Source: Calocera cornea HHB12733
Lineage: Eukaryota; Basidiomycota; Dacrymycetes; Dacrymycetales; Dacrymycetaceae
DNA length: 39,421 nt
Assembly: GCA_001632435.1 (NCBI GenBank)
Contig: KV424135.1
Span: forward strand, 1-39,421
Direction: 5' to 3'
Part shown: positions 10,901-20,666 of the stretch, in pieces
How the letters are laid out: every line of letters begins with the position of its first letter
Numbering within the stretch: position 1 is the stretch's first letter
Notes under the pieces: generated by a model
What the model was told of the DNA's origin: nothing
The model's database searches: none
The model's input: the letters and a program-made list of their open reading frames with translations, nothing else
Made by a program: the position numbers and the translations under genes

Positions 10901-12598
10901 CGAGACGTGCTCCTCAGAAGCACGCCCTTACCTCGTGCCGGGATTCCATGAGTTTCTTCCAATGCATCGATGATTCCTTAGGTATGTCAAAAGATACAGT
11001 TTTCAGGGTCTCCGCAATGCCAAGCTGAAAGTTCTTTCCCGGGAACTTTGGTGGCTCCTTTGTTGTGCAGCGAATTCGGTGTGTTTCCGCTGTCTATCTT
11101 TCAGTTACTCCTCTGTCCCGGCAAGCGGCTTGCTCACCACTACTCCCTTGAAGTAGTCTCATCTCGGTGATGGTGCTGTACTTGATCTCCATCAGAGAAA
11201 TTTCGCTCTGCGATGAATGAGAAGATAGTGGAGAGACAAGAGCAAAATCAATCACCCCATCCTTGATGTCGATCTGAAAGCTATCTTGATCCGCATACAT
11301 CGGTTGATCGGTGTCGAAGTTGACCATCCACACATTCAGGTGTGATATTTGGAAGGGTTGAGGACTACCAGACTTTGCTCAAGAGAACAGCACCACAGTT
11401 GGAACGTGCTGACCGCTTTATATCATGCTCTGCCATGGTCTCCACCAATTGTTTGATGGCCTAAGGCACCTTAGAATATGGTGTGAATGTATGAGGCGGA
11501 TATACGCACCACTTCCCATGAATCTAGGTTTGACTCCAGCATGATCTTCAGGAGCCTGTCGCAACCCTGCTCGCCCATGATGGTGCGGATTTTGTCACAT
11601 TTGATGCAGTTCTTGCCTATCCTTCCTCGAGAAAGCGGATTGGTACTGGCAGCCATCATTCGGGATAGAAGCTCAAAGAGCGGATCAAGCAATGCATAGC
11701 CTTGCGAGCCGTGAATTTAAAAAAAATACGCTGTCAGTCTCAACTTACTGTACGCATCGGCAATCGCCTCTCCCAGTCGCGCCCTGACAACACATTTAGA
11801 CACGTCTCCTCGGTAGATTCGAAATGGCTTACGGGCCCAGGACAGTGTCTTTGAGTATCACCAGCTTGCAGTCCAGGGGCTTTGCCGTATCGCACAACAG
11901 ACCGGCAGCCTAACCAAGCACCGTTAACGACTACAACGATGCTCGAGGCAGGAGTTGTTGTACCTGTTTTCGCAAAGGCACAGCGGCATGTGGCGCTTTA
12001 TCGTCGATTATGATGTTGGACAAAGGGGGGTAGAGTGTTTCTGCGAACGGCTTTCCAACTGAGTCACTATTAGTATCAGTTCGAGCTCTAGATAGGAGAG
12101 ACACACTTTTATCTCCATGTTCCTCGATGAATGTCTGTTCAAAAGGTCAACATATGCGCATATATGCAGCTTCGAGGAGATCAACCTGAAGGCCAGCGAT
12201 GACACCCTCATCCAACAGCTTCTCCCACATCTCCTTCTCCTTCCTGACCTTCTCGCTCCCTTCTGCCTTGTCCAAGCATGGATAAAGACGGTTCTTCCAC
12301 ACTTCGTTGATGAGCTCGGCAGCGACTTTGAACATTGGCAGGCCAATCTTGGCGTAAATGTCTGGCGCATGCTTGCCCATCAGGGATTGGACTGCATTGA
12401 TACTGTCTTGCGTTGTATCATTCTGGCGGGACAGGTCAGTTGACGTTCAGAGAGGCGCATATATGCAGGTCTTACCAGTGCTTTGGTGACGGCGGCTTGG
12501 AGGCTCTTGGAGAACGCCGTCGCCTTCTGCTTCTCTTTCTTGTCTGCACCACTCTTGCTTAGCGCAACGATCGCGCGGTTCAGCTCTCGCAAGGCCAT
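7945..12598 (-). CDS. Candidate meiotic chromosome-axis core protein (Red1/Rec10/SYCP2-like), 1283 aa
   Basis: Seventeen exons close in phase: 12476-12598, 12186-12422, 12107-12134, 11964-12058, 11833-11909, 11749-11783, 11510-11700, 11414-11460, 11138-11364, 10932-11089, 9493-10881, 9161-9457, 8621-9110, 8422-8570, 8345-8369, 8184-8280, 7945-8131. Residues 1-262 are all-helical and armadillo-like. Residues 278-405 are beta-rich (SFQIDIKDGVIDFALV, LMEIKYSTITEMRLL) and resemble the PH/Spt16M-like domain of axis proteins. Residues 406-1175 are disordered, Ser/Pro/Lys-rich, with acidic SELSEDED patches and basic KKAKVKGRGYGG. Residues 1185-1270 form a long amphipathic helix (KMQYLNYIKEVSNAHAALHD). 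The order ARM-like, PH-like, disordered, coiled coil matches Red1/Rec10/SYCP2. The gene is certain; the family call is architectural and could be wrong. Confidence 0.5.
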
Positions 12599-13045
12599 GA
12601 CGGGCAACACGCTCGAGGAGGAGAAAAAGAGGAGGAGAGAGAACGAAGAGACAGGCGCGTCCAGAAGGCACGAGAGCCATAAGTACGCGTGATCGAAAGT
12701 CGCAAGAAGTCACGCATCACGTGCGCCTTGTAAATCCGGGAGGCGTAGTCTATCGCGAGACACCGATTGTCCGCGAGCACAAAAGCCGATGGAGAAAAGA
12801 AAAGAGCAGAAAACAAGCAACTGTTGATTCTATTAGGCCCAACATCTATCGGACGGACGTACAAGGCAGGAACCATAGGTAAAGAGAGCGTGAGCGGGCG
12901 TATCTCCTCCTAGTATACGAGTCCACCACGTCGCGGTATCGCAGGGCACAGCTGAGAAGCGGATTATAGTGTTGGACAATCAGAAAGCAACGAGAGACAG
13001 AGTGAAGACGTCAAGGGCATACAGCGGGACACGAAACGCGTCCAT
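12599..13045. other. Intergenic region upstream of the axis-like gene
   Basis: No gene supported. A purine-rich tract (about 12613-12655) directly precedes the axis-like start codon on the complementary strand. One ACGCGT lies at 13036-13041, close to the stop of the neighbouring small gene. Confidence 0.5.
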
Positions 13046-13539
13046 CTAGTTCTGCGTGGGAGTGGTGGGAGTGAGAGGGGAAGGCTCGGATTCCGGGAGA
13101 GGCAAGAGCTTGTCGTCGACTTGGAGTGTGGTGTGGGGAAGATCGGACCTACAATCCCGGGTCAGATGTGCATATATAGCTTTACGAACACGACTCACTC
13201 CCTCTTCTCACCGCGCCTCTTGCCCATGCTGGGGTGCCTGCCCAATCTCACGCCCTCCGGGATGCCGAAGTCCATCTTGGCGATCTCCTCAGTGACGTCG
13301 TCCGTGTTCCTCCTAGCACGACCGGTCTTCTCTGCCTTCCCGATCGCCTCGGGAGGGGGAAGGTTGAGCTTGCTGAGGCGGTCGGCGATGCTCTCGCTTT
13401 GCGCGCCAGGGCTTGGAGTAGGCCCGCCCAGGGCGGACGGAGGAGGTAGGTCGTACTCGGAGAGGCGACTTGCGAGCGTGTTGGGAGACGGAGGAACGGA
13501 CGTATCAGGCGAAGTCGCGTTGGGAACGGCGAGGGACAT
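13046..13539 (-). CDS. Small protein sharing the TrpRS N-terminal module, 147 aa
   Basis: Two exons, 13199-13539 and 13046-13148, joined by a 50-bp intron with a GTGAGT donor. The function is unknown. Its first 100 residues align with the N-terminal extension of the TrpRS encoded at 5970: both have [10 protein letters not shown](S/T)RLS, DLPPPS, an LNLP(P/E)PE block and TDDVT(E/K)EIA(K/A)M. Within each protein the same 16-residue pattern recurs about three times: a short amphipathic helix, then LPxPx or a degenerate form. The C-terminal 35 residues are Pro/Thr-rich and acidic, without membrane segments. It may be a paralogue of the TrpRS appendix or a separate family whose domain was fused to TrpRS. 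The start ATG is the first residue of the aligned region. Confidence 0.78.
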
Positions 13540-13842
13540 GGTAGGTGAGCTGATGGGATGGCAAAGAGGTGGTGTCAGAGAGCGTTGTGGGTGAAGCGAG
13601 CAAGACGGGCAAGGTTGATGAAGGAGCCGGTCGCGCAGTGCCCACCCCCTCAGCCCCAGGAATTGGACCCTCAACCGATTCGGTCGTGTCTCTTGGCTCC
13701 GTTGCACCCATAGAGTGCCACGCCGAGCAGGAACGTGCATCCAGCGACGACAACGGTTTCACATCGGTGTTCGCGAGAGACGACTTGAATACATGCATTC
13801 TAACATATAGTTTATCACTCGTGTATATCAAAACATTGCCCA
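13540..13842. other. Intergenic region, minus-strand genes on both sides
   Basis: Probably holds the promoter of the small TrpRS-module gene and the 3' UTR of the LOG-family gene. An open frame runs upstream of the small gene start, but its composition looks non-coding. No clear TATA box. Confidence 0.45.
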
Positions 13843-14696
13843 TCAACCCTCCAGCTTCTGCCCGACAGTTTCAGCCTTTCGCTCCAACGTCCAATCGAAG
13901 TTCCGCGGTCCTTTGACAGATTTCCAGTCATCCAGCGCCTGTAAGCCCGCCTTGCCCCAGTCGAAGTCGCCAGGATCGATACCCTCCGGGCAGTCGACGA
14001 AGACCGCGAGTGCTATATTCTCGGGCGGGATGAATCCGGAGTCAACGGCATCGCGGATCATCTGTCGGAGAGGGGAGTAGAAATTGAAGATATTCAGAAG
14101 GACGACCGCTATAAGGGAACCGAGCAATCAATCGTAGCTCCACACCAGTGCAGATAGTCAACATACGCTTCCGATGAATGCCCAGCTGCGTCCAAGTGAT
14201 CATTTCGAGAACCTCTTCGAAAGTCCCAAATCCACCGGGCAGCGCAATGAAGCCTGCCTCGGCCCTTGCCGCCATCGTCTGCTTGCGCTCGTGCATACTC
14301 TTAGCAATGACAACCTCCATCCCGCCCCCATCCCATCCGGGGATCGTGCCATATCCTTCTCCTCCAGATGCAACCTAAGATCGAGATTAGTCTGTGGCCT
14401 TCAGGTATGAAGTATAGCCGGCAACCATCGCATACGGAATGACTCCGACCACCCGTCCTCCCGCCTCCACGCACGCATGCGCCGTAGCACCCATCAGGCC
14501 CTTCATACCCCCTCCATATACGAGCTTCCGACCAGAGGCGGCGATCGCTTTTCCTAGAGCTAAAGAATGGAGGCAACCTGGCGTCAGTTTATTTGTAACT
14601 GCAGCGGCGACATAGCTCACAGGAAGCGGCGGCGAGGTACGCGGGCCGGGTGCCGAGGGACGACGCGCAGAACACGCAGACAGCCAACTTCGACAT
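13843..14696 (-). CDS. LOG-family cytokinin riboside 5'-monophosphate phosphoribohydrolase, 233 aa
   Basis: Exons: 14621-14696, 14426-14577, 14167-14374, 13843-14108. The LOG family (also annotated as lysine decarboxylase-like) hydrolyses nucleoside monophosphates such as cytokinin ribotides to release the base. The N-terminus [20 protein letters not shown] is the standard Rossmann opening. [12 protein letters not shown] follows. The signature is PGGFGTFEE at residues 122-130, with MHERK at 103-107 just upstream, which are the catalytic and phosphate-binding motifs. VDCPEGIDP and other C-terminal residues fit fungal members, and the length is normal. No signal peptide is seen, so it should be cytosolic. 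Whether it makes cytokinin or salvages nucleotides cannot be told from sequence. Confidence 0.92.
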
Positions 14697-14977
14697 TGTG
14701 ATGGACGTCTATGGTTATGGACCAAGGTGCTGGATATCTCGTCCAGGGCCTCTAGACTGACCTGAGGTATGTCGGCGACCCATCGTGACGCAGGCCCACC
14801 GCCACTTGGCGTCCGTGGGAGGAGTGAGGCAGCCACCAGGCAGCGCCCATCCCGGGCGGAGCATGAGGGTTCTCGCGCAAGCACTAGGTAACCGTCATTA
14901 CCATACCAAAAACATGCTACAACGAATCTACAGTCGATCTAACAGTCCTTGAAATATCCGGAACAACTGATCCTAGG

Positions 14978-16767
14978 TTAGGGAACTGCGCAGCCTTGCG
15001 AAGTCTGCTTCCTCCTTATGAAATTGAGTTCCACCAATAAGGGAACGATCCCTGCCTCGAGCAGCGGCCACTCATAAAAATCTAATAACGTCCAGCCGCT
15101 CAGCCTCTCCGGATTCGGTTGCCAGAAATGGGACCCGTTGAGCGTGGACGGAGTGATAGGGCAGACTGCATCACCTGCGACCTTGTCGAGTAACCACCGG
15201 CCGAGCCGGACATTCACGCCTTCTACTCCCATGTTCCACTGGGGCCATCCGAACCCCAATGCGACCGTTTGCGGAAGGGCGAGCGGGAATGTTGCCGCTG
15301 AAAAGAAAGTAATGGAAAGCATATGTGAACGTTCGGGCGCCGGTTTCTCCGGATCGAGGCCGTATTTAGTTTCGGGTGATGTAGAGGCGCTCGAAGCGGT
15401 CCTCTGGCGGCGCAGCTTCGGGAGAAATGGGACCGGCGGCAAGGAACTCCGGTCAAGGTCTTCCTTCGAAGGCGGTTCCAGCAGGCGGACAGCACGCTCG
15501 AACTTCTCGGGGATTGACAGAAAAGTTGGGATTGCGTACCTGGGAAATGAGGTCCACGTCAGATGACATCGATAGAGGGATGTTGTGTGTCAGTATTACG
15601 TACCAGTCTTGCGTGCGGACCAAGGTGTCTTTGAGAATCCAAGAGAACCCGTCTTTCACGCTGTTTGGCCATGTGTATGGATGAATGCCCATGCCCTCCG
15701 CCCCTCCGTCCCACTCTTCTCCGTTGTCCCCAAAGCGACTGAGCAGGATAGCCTTGCCTCGCACCTCGCCTAGCATGGGGACCCGGTTCTCCAGGAACCA
15801 TGTGTCGCGTATCTCGGGATTGTCGATGCCGGCATGCACGAGATGAGAGAACAGCTGGAAACGCCCCTGAGCACCATCCTCCTGCTTGATGGAGCAGATC
15901 ACAGTCTCCGATCTGCCGAGGTCGGATCTCAGGAACTCGGCCAATATCCGAAGCACCTTCAGGTAAGGCGTGAACTGAGGCGATGCTCCGTGATAAGCAA
16001 TAAGGACGCCGTCGATGATTGAGAACCGCAGGTCAAAGACGCGAATTCCCGATTGCAGCTGTACCTCCAGCGGCGTTGTGGGCGATTGGCATTGCGAAAC
16101 AGGGTACCCGTAAAATGCCAGGGTGTCGTGTGTCCCTGGTACGTGCTTGTCAGCAGAAGCAGAAGCATATCGCCCTCTAGCGCCGACGGACCTGGAAGCA
16201 ACAAATCGGATAGCGGCGTAGAGGACGGCACATTTGCGAGAAAGTTTGCAAGCTCGCGGTGAGGAAGGATCACGAGCCGATGATGGGAGCGATTAACCTG
16301 CTCAGAATTCATTCATGTAAGAGATGATATCGATGTGACGATGGCCTTGGTACACGCACCTTGAAGCGATACAGTCGGAATGGCACCTTCTGACCGACTT
16401 TCACGGTTACATCCAGCCCTTCCCAACCTCGTTGTCCTCGCCAGGACTCGGGCCGGTGGATACGCCCGAGGTCAAGCATGCATCCGTCGAAGGAATTGGG
16501 TCTCGAGAGGTAGAGAGTTCCTTTCCGGAGGAGAGCGCTGTACTCCTGACCTATCCATGTGGAGCTCGGCGATAGACGTGCAATCCACTTTGACTGATGG
16601 TGCTGATAGAAGGCACCGGCTTTGTATTCGCTTTGTGCCGCTCCTTTCTGACAGCTGGCTCGAGGCTTCGACAATGGAGGCGGGACGACAGTCAGTAGAA
16701 TGTCCTCTTCCGTAAAATTCATGATGTCCAGGGTCTTCCCATGGTAGCTGTGCCATTTGGGGCACAT
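14978..16767 (-). CDS. PI-PLC X-domain (bacterial-type) phosphodiesterase, 535 aa
   Basis: Exons: 16360-16767, 16192-16297, 15604-16135, 14978-15539. The catalytic domain begins at LLLPGTHDTLAFYGYP (about residues 168-183) and continues with GIRVFDLRFSIIDGVLIAYHG. H174 and H220 correspond to the two catalytic histidines of bacterial PI-PLC. VICSIKQE and KAILLSRFGD follow as expected for the TIM barrel. The 135 residues before the barrel form a beta-rich domain I do not recognise. The C-terminal 150 residues, rich in Trp and aromatic residues (LGFGWPQWNMGVEGVNVRLG), fit the end of the barrel. No signal peptide is seen. The start is uncertain: the frame stays open upstream to a GTG at 16881, so a 5' exon may be missing. 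Confidence 0.85.
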
Positions 16768-17773
16768 CGTTCGGCTTGCAGGGAAATGGCGGCCGTACTG
16801 AATTACCTGCGCGCGATAGACATTGAGAAGAGATGGTGGTGAGTGATCGTTCCCCGTGCCAGCGTCACAGTGACGCGCCACGTTTAGTTAGGGGATGGGG
16901 GGCCGCCGCGGCATCGTCGGCCCTGGGCCCTATCGACGCTATGCGCGCGGTTGTATGCCAGCACAACATCCCGAATATTCCCTTTGTTTGTAATTTGTAG
17001 CGAATGCCCTCCGGGTTGATAATGGAATTGGTAACAGACAGTACAGACTCCTGATAAATCATAATGAGATATTGGAAGCGCGAAGACTACTCGAAGGCCA
17101 AGTTCTAGACCCTGCTTTCCCCGCATTGGGAACAAGGGTACCAGATGTCGGTGCAATTCTCAACCGTTGACAGCAAAGCACTTTCACATCTCCCAATAGT
17201 CAGACACCATCATGTCTTATTTTGATTAGGCATCAGCCGCTCAATGTGTCTGATCGTCGGCGATTTTAGATCAGCCGGTCTTCCAGGGTAGTCAGCAATA
17301 CAAAAAAAAAGTAGGCTATCCCTCTTACTCGGGCCTTCCGAAGTGGGCTGGCTAACACGTTGTGTATGTTCTCCTAATACTTCTAACAGCTTCGCTTTGC
17401 CGCATGTTGCGATTCGGCGGCGCCGAACTCACTAAACGCCCTATTCTTATTCAATTGAGTTACCCAAGCCGCCAAGTTTCTTGTCAAAGTGACAGTTATC
17501 ATAACAGCAACTGCTCAGACTCATATTGCGCACAAGTTCGACTATACAAGTGAAACATTTTCTACTCTTTTTCTGTAGGTTCCATGGGTATCATGGGCGT
17601 CATTGTAGAAATCAATGATTATTGTGTAGGGTCAATGAATTTGCCGCCCATCTGCCGATGCTCCCTGAGGAGTCTGTGAAGCATGTCGAAAGTTGGAGGT
17701 CTCTTTCAGCCGGCATTTACCCACATGTGTTCCATCAGAACAACATTCGGCATCGAGGTAAACATTCCCCGGA

Positions 17774-17785
17774 CCCTACGTAGGG
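17774..17785. repeat. 12-bp perfect palindrome CCCTACGTAGGG
   Basis: Self-complementary dodecamer in the long gene-free stretch. It could be a dimeric transcription-factor site. No second copy was noticed in the window. Confidence 0.5.
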
Positions 17786-18685
17786 CCCCGCCTACATGAT
17801 GCACCGGAAGCCCGGAGTGGAGCGGTGATTGAGACGCTGCTCATTATACGTAATGGTCCAAAATATAGGTAATAGTTAGCCGAGTCCGAGTTCTAGGGAA
17901 AGCCAGAATGTGCAGGCAGCTTGCAGCTACTTATAACGATCGACTAGATCGATGCACACAGTGCATCACGACCAAGGGGCGGAAGCGGCTACAATAGGAG
18001 GAAGCGGCAACAATGAGACAGAAGCTCATCATTGCCGGCCGGTTCTAGCGCAACTCAAAGCCGAGGGGCGGATTACGGAAGCCGACCGAGTGGAGACATA
18101 CAAGGCGTAAGTTGCTTCTGTAACCCAGTTAGGAAGGTGCTAAGGGTGCTCGCTGGAGAGCGCAAAGAGGCTAAATTCGCAATCATGGAGTGATCCCATT
18201 GATAGACCCTAGGAGGTTCCTTTGAGGCGCGCGGGCAGACCGCATGAGAATGAAGGACGCCGCGCCCTTCCGCCGACTGGCAGGTCCCTTCGGCCCTTCG
18301 AGAAGGACGGTCGCTGGCCTGCTGCCGTTGGACAGCTCGGTGCTCGCTCCCGTCGATGGGATCGCACGGATAGCGGATAAGGAGTTGGACATATGTTCCT
18401 GGCCATTGAATAGACTGGCACATTGGGAGCAATCTGTGAGAAGGTGATTGAACCGGATATGTGCTCGTACCCTGCCTTCCCGCCTTCTACGTATGGACGA
18501 CCCGGTGTGCACAACCCTGTGGATTTACACTGTATATGGCAGTGGGAAAAGGAGGTGGAATGCGGTTTCGTTGGGAGGACGAGACCCAAACTCGGACTGT
18601 CGGGCACATTCTGCTTCCATTGCGTTACATCATGGCCGCCCAGCTCTAGACCAGACGTCTGAGACAGACCATCCCTTTCTCAGCG

Positions 18686-18693
18686 TATATAAG
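18686..18693 (+). promoter_or_regulatory. TATA box of the cyclophilin gene
   Basis: TATATAAG located 145 bp before the cyclophilin ATG and followed by a pyrimidine-rich stretch (CT runs and C11) as seen in strong fungal promoters. Confidence 0.6.
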
Positions 18694-18830
18694 CCCCCAG
18701 TGAGTTCCCCCGTCCTTGTCCTCCTCATCCCCAACTTCGACTGACCAGATCTCCCCCTTTGTACATTCTGTACATCAGGTTCGCTAATTAACCCCCCCCC
18801 CCGTTTCCATCTTGCTGATCAGATCCCATC

Positions 18831-19486
18831 ATGGCCGCTGCAGCCGCACGCAAAATGTCGTACGTTCCCTTTTCACCACTGCGCCCCTGACTTGACCATT
18901 AACCACCGATCTTGGACAGCAACGTCTTCGTGAGTATACCTCCATCCACCATCCTAGGCATACACTCAATTGTCGCGTGAAACTCCAGTTCGATATCGCC
19001 ATCGGCAGCAAGCCCGCCGGTCGCGTGGTCTTCAAACTATACGACGATGTGGTCCCCCTGACCGCCCGCAACTTCCGCGAGCTGTGCACTGGGCAGAACG
19101 GGTTCGGTTACAAGAACACCAAGTTCCACCGTGTTATCCCCAACGTACGTTCTGACAATGTTCATGCATATTATGTGTGGCTGAAAATTTGGTTCAACTG
19201 CAGTTCATGCTGCAGGGTGGTGACTTCACCCGTGGGGACGGGCGTGGTGGTTACTCCATCTACGGCGAGAAGTTCAAGGATGAGAACTTCCAGCTCAAGC
19301 ACACCAAGCCCGGTCTGGTATGTCCCACAAGTCCATCTCAACGTCAGCGTGCACTGACAATGTTCTCAGCTCTCCATGGCCAACAGCGGCAAGAACACCA
19401 ACGGATCGCAGGTGAGTACACTATCACAGCATATACGCAGTTTTCTGACAGCCATTCAGTTCTTCATCACCACCGTTCCCACCTCC

Positions 19487-19522
<36 letters not shown>

Positions 19523-19624
19523 ATCCAGGGTCTGGACATCGTCCGTGCTGTCGAAGCTCAGGGCTCGGACAGTGGAACCACTAAGACGACCATCACCATC
19601 ACGAACAGCGGCGTCGTTGAGTAA
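18831..19624 (+). CDS. CPR1: Cyclophilin A-type peptidyl-prolyl isomerase, 171 aa
   Basis: Catalyses cis-trans isomerisation of Xaa-Pro bonds; the cyclosporin A target. Exons: 18831-18859, 18920-18929 (a 10-nt microexon), 18989-19144, 19204-19317, 19370-19411, 19460-19624. Active-site Arg is R61 in FHRVIPN, followed across an intron by FMLQGGDFT. The cyclosporin-binding Trp is W127 in TSWLDGKH, and H132 completes the site. The protein is a single cyclophilin domain preceded by a short Ala-rich [10 protein letters not shown] leader; no signal peptide or KDEL, so cytosolic/nuclear. The microexon supplies only C-AAC-GTC-TTC, and the frame works only if it is included. Confidence 0.95.
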
Positions 19625-20255
19625 AAGACCGGCTGAATGGTCCGGTGTGCTGGAAGTGGCAAGTGGTGACAGCAGCGTAGATAAAAAGACTCCGGGCCTG
19701 GATCGTGCTGTCGCTGTAGCATGTGCCAGCGAGCTCTAGGCGGGATATCCTCTATGATCGGTCATGTGTTACTCCCCTCTCTGAAAGTCAAATGCAATGC
19801 ACATCGTTCGCTCCTTATTTGCCTGCGTGCTTGAGCCTATCTACACAAGAACAGCAGACTAGATAGTTACCGTCCATGGTTGAACTGCACAGAGACGCTT
19901 CCATGTCTCTTCCCAAACTTCTGTCTTTCCCTTTCTCAATAGGAAGTTCTATGCACGATGTATCGTGGACATGAGCAGCCGACTGCACGCCATCCGCCGG
20001 CTCACCAGTGTGCTCGTCGCATTTGAGCTCCTGTACATTGTAAGCTTGACGGGACCAGCAGAGAGTTGCCGCTCGCATAAAGAGGTCTCGTGAGCTTCTT
20101 ACCTCTTGCCCCGCATTCGACGACCCTCTTGCGCAGCCCAGAATCTATAAGGACCCCGCCATTGATGTTAACCTGACGACATGTACAATAATAAAATTTT
20201 CTTGACAATGGTTACCAGTCGTAATGGAAGGGGTAGGGAAGGTTCCACGTAGTAG

Positions 20256-20263
20256 TCACGTGA
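20256..20263. promoter_or_regulatory. TCACGTGA E-box
   Basis: Same palindromic octamer as at 3181-3188, here about 250 bp before the TBP TATA box. The regulatory role is inferred. Confidence 0.35.
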
Positions 20264-20512
20264 CATCAGACCAAGCCCGGTGACTCAGCCTTTGCATGGG
20301 CAATTGCCGCTGAACAGGCCGGTCGTCTCGAATAACGTAGATAATCCACCACTGACCAGCTCACAGAGGGTTCCAACACCTTGTACTAGTATTTTGCCTC
20401 TGCGTCTGGATGCTGTTTTGTGCCGCATTAACGCCATCCGCCTGCGACGAGATGGTGGTTTGGATCATGGCTGCGCATCCAAAACGGGTGCAAATCTCGG
20501 GATCAAATTAGG

Positions 20513-20520
20513 TATATAAG
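20513..20520 (+). promoter_or_regulatory. TATA box of the TBP gene
   Basis: TATATAAG, 154 bp before the TBP start codon, identical to the cyclophilin box. The TBP gene may therefore be controlled by its own product. Confidence 0.6.
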
Positions 20521-20666
20521 AGGGGGAGGAGGAGCGACCTCTCGCGCACAATCCCCGCGGACCCCAGACACCAAGCTGCACTTTGCTCTGCCCCACCACC
20601 TGCTTCCACTTCGCCTTGTCATCCATCGTCGAGGTCCCATTTACTTGTTGTCACCTCGACTGAACG

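Larger units (their letters stand above)
16768..18830. other. About 2 kb without a supported gene
   Basis: This is the longest gene-free stretch. Open frames on both strands (for example 18073-18607 minus) lack splice-compatible extensions, homology features or coherent composition. It holds a perfect 12-bp palindrome at 17774-17785 and repeated GGAAGCGGC(T/A)ACAAT words at about 17980-18015. Its right end carries the cyclophilin promoter with a TATA box and a C11 run at 18792-18802. A non-coding RNA gene is possible but nothing specific supports one. Confidence 0.5.
19625..20666. other. Intergenic region CPR1-TBP
   Basis: The left part should be the cyclophilin 3' UTR. Minus-strand open frames at 19815-20208 have no ATG start and are not accepted. 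The right part holds an E-box and a TATA box for the TBP gene. Confidence 0.5.

Noticed and set aside
18073..18607. Several overlapping minus and plus frames upstream of cyclophilin
   Set aside because: No motifs, no consistent exon model, and the right part is promoter sequence.
19815..20208. Minus-strand pair of frames that could be spliced into a small protein with a FYYCTC motif
   Set aside because: There is no ATG start, only TTG. It is short and the Cys pattern is incomplete; at most a decayed fragment.
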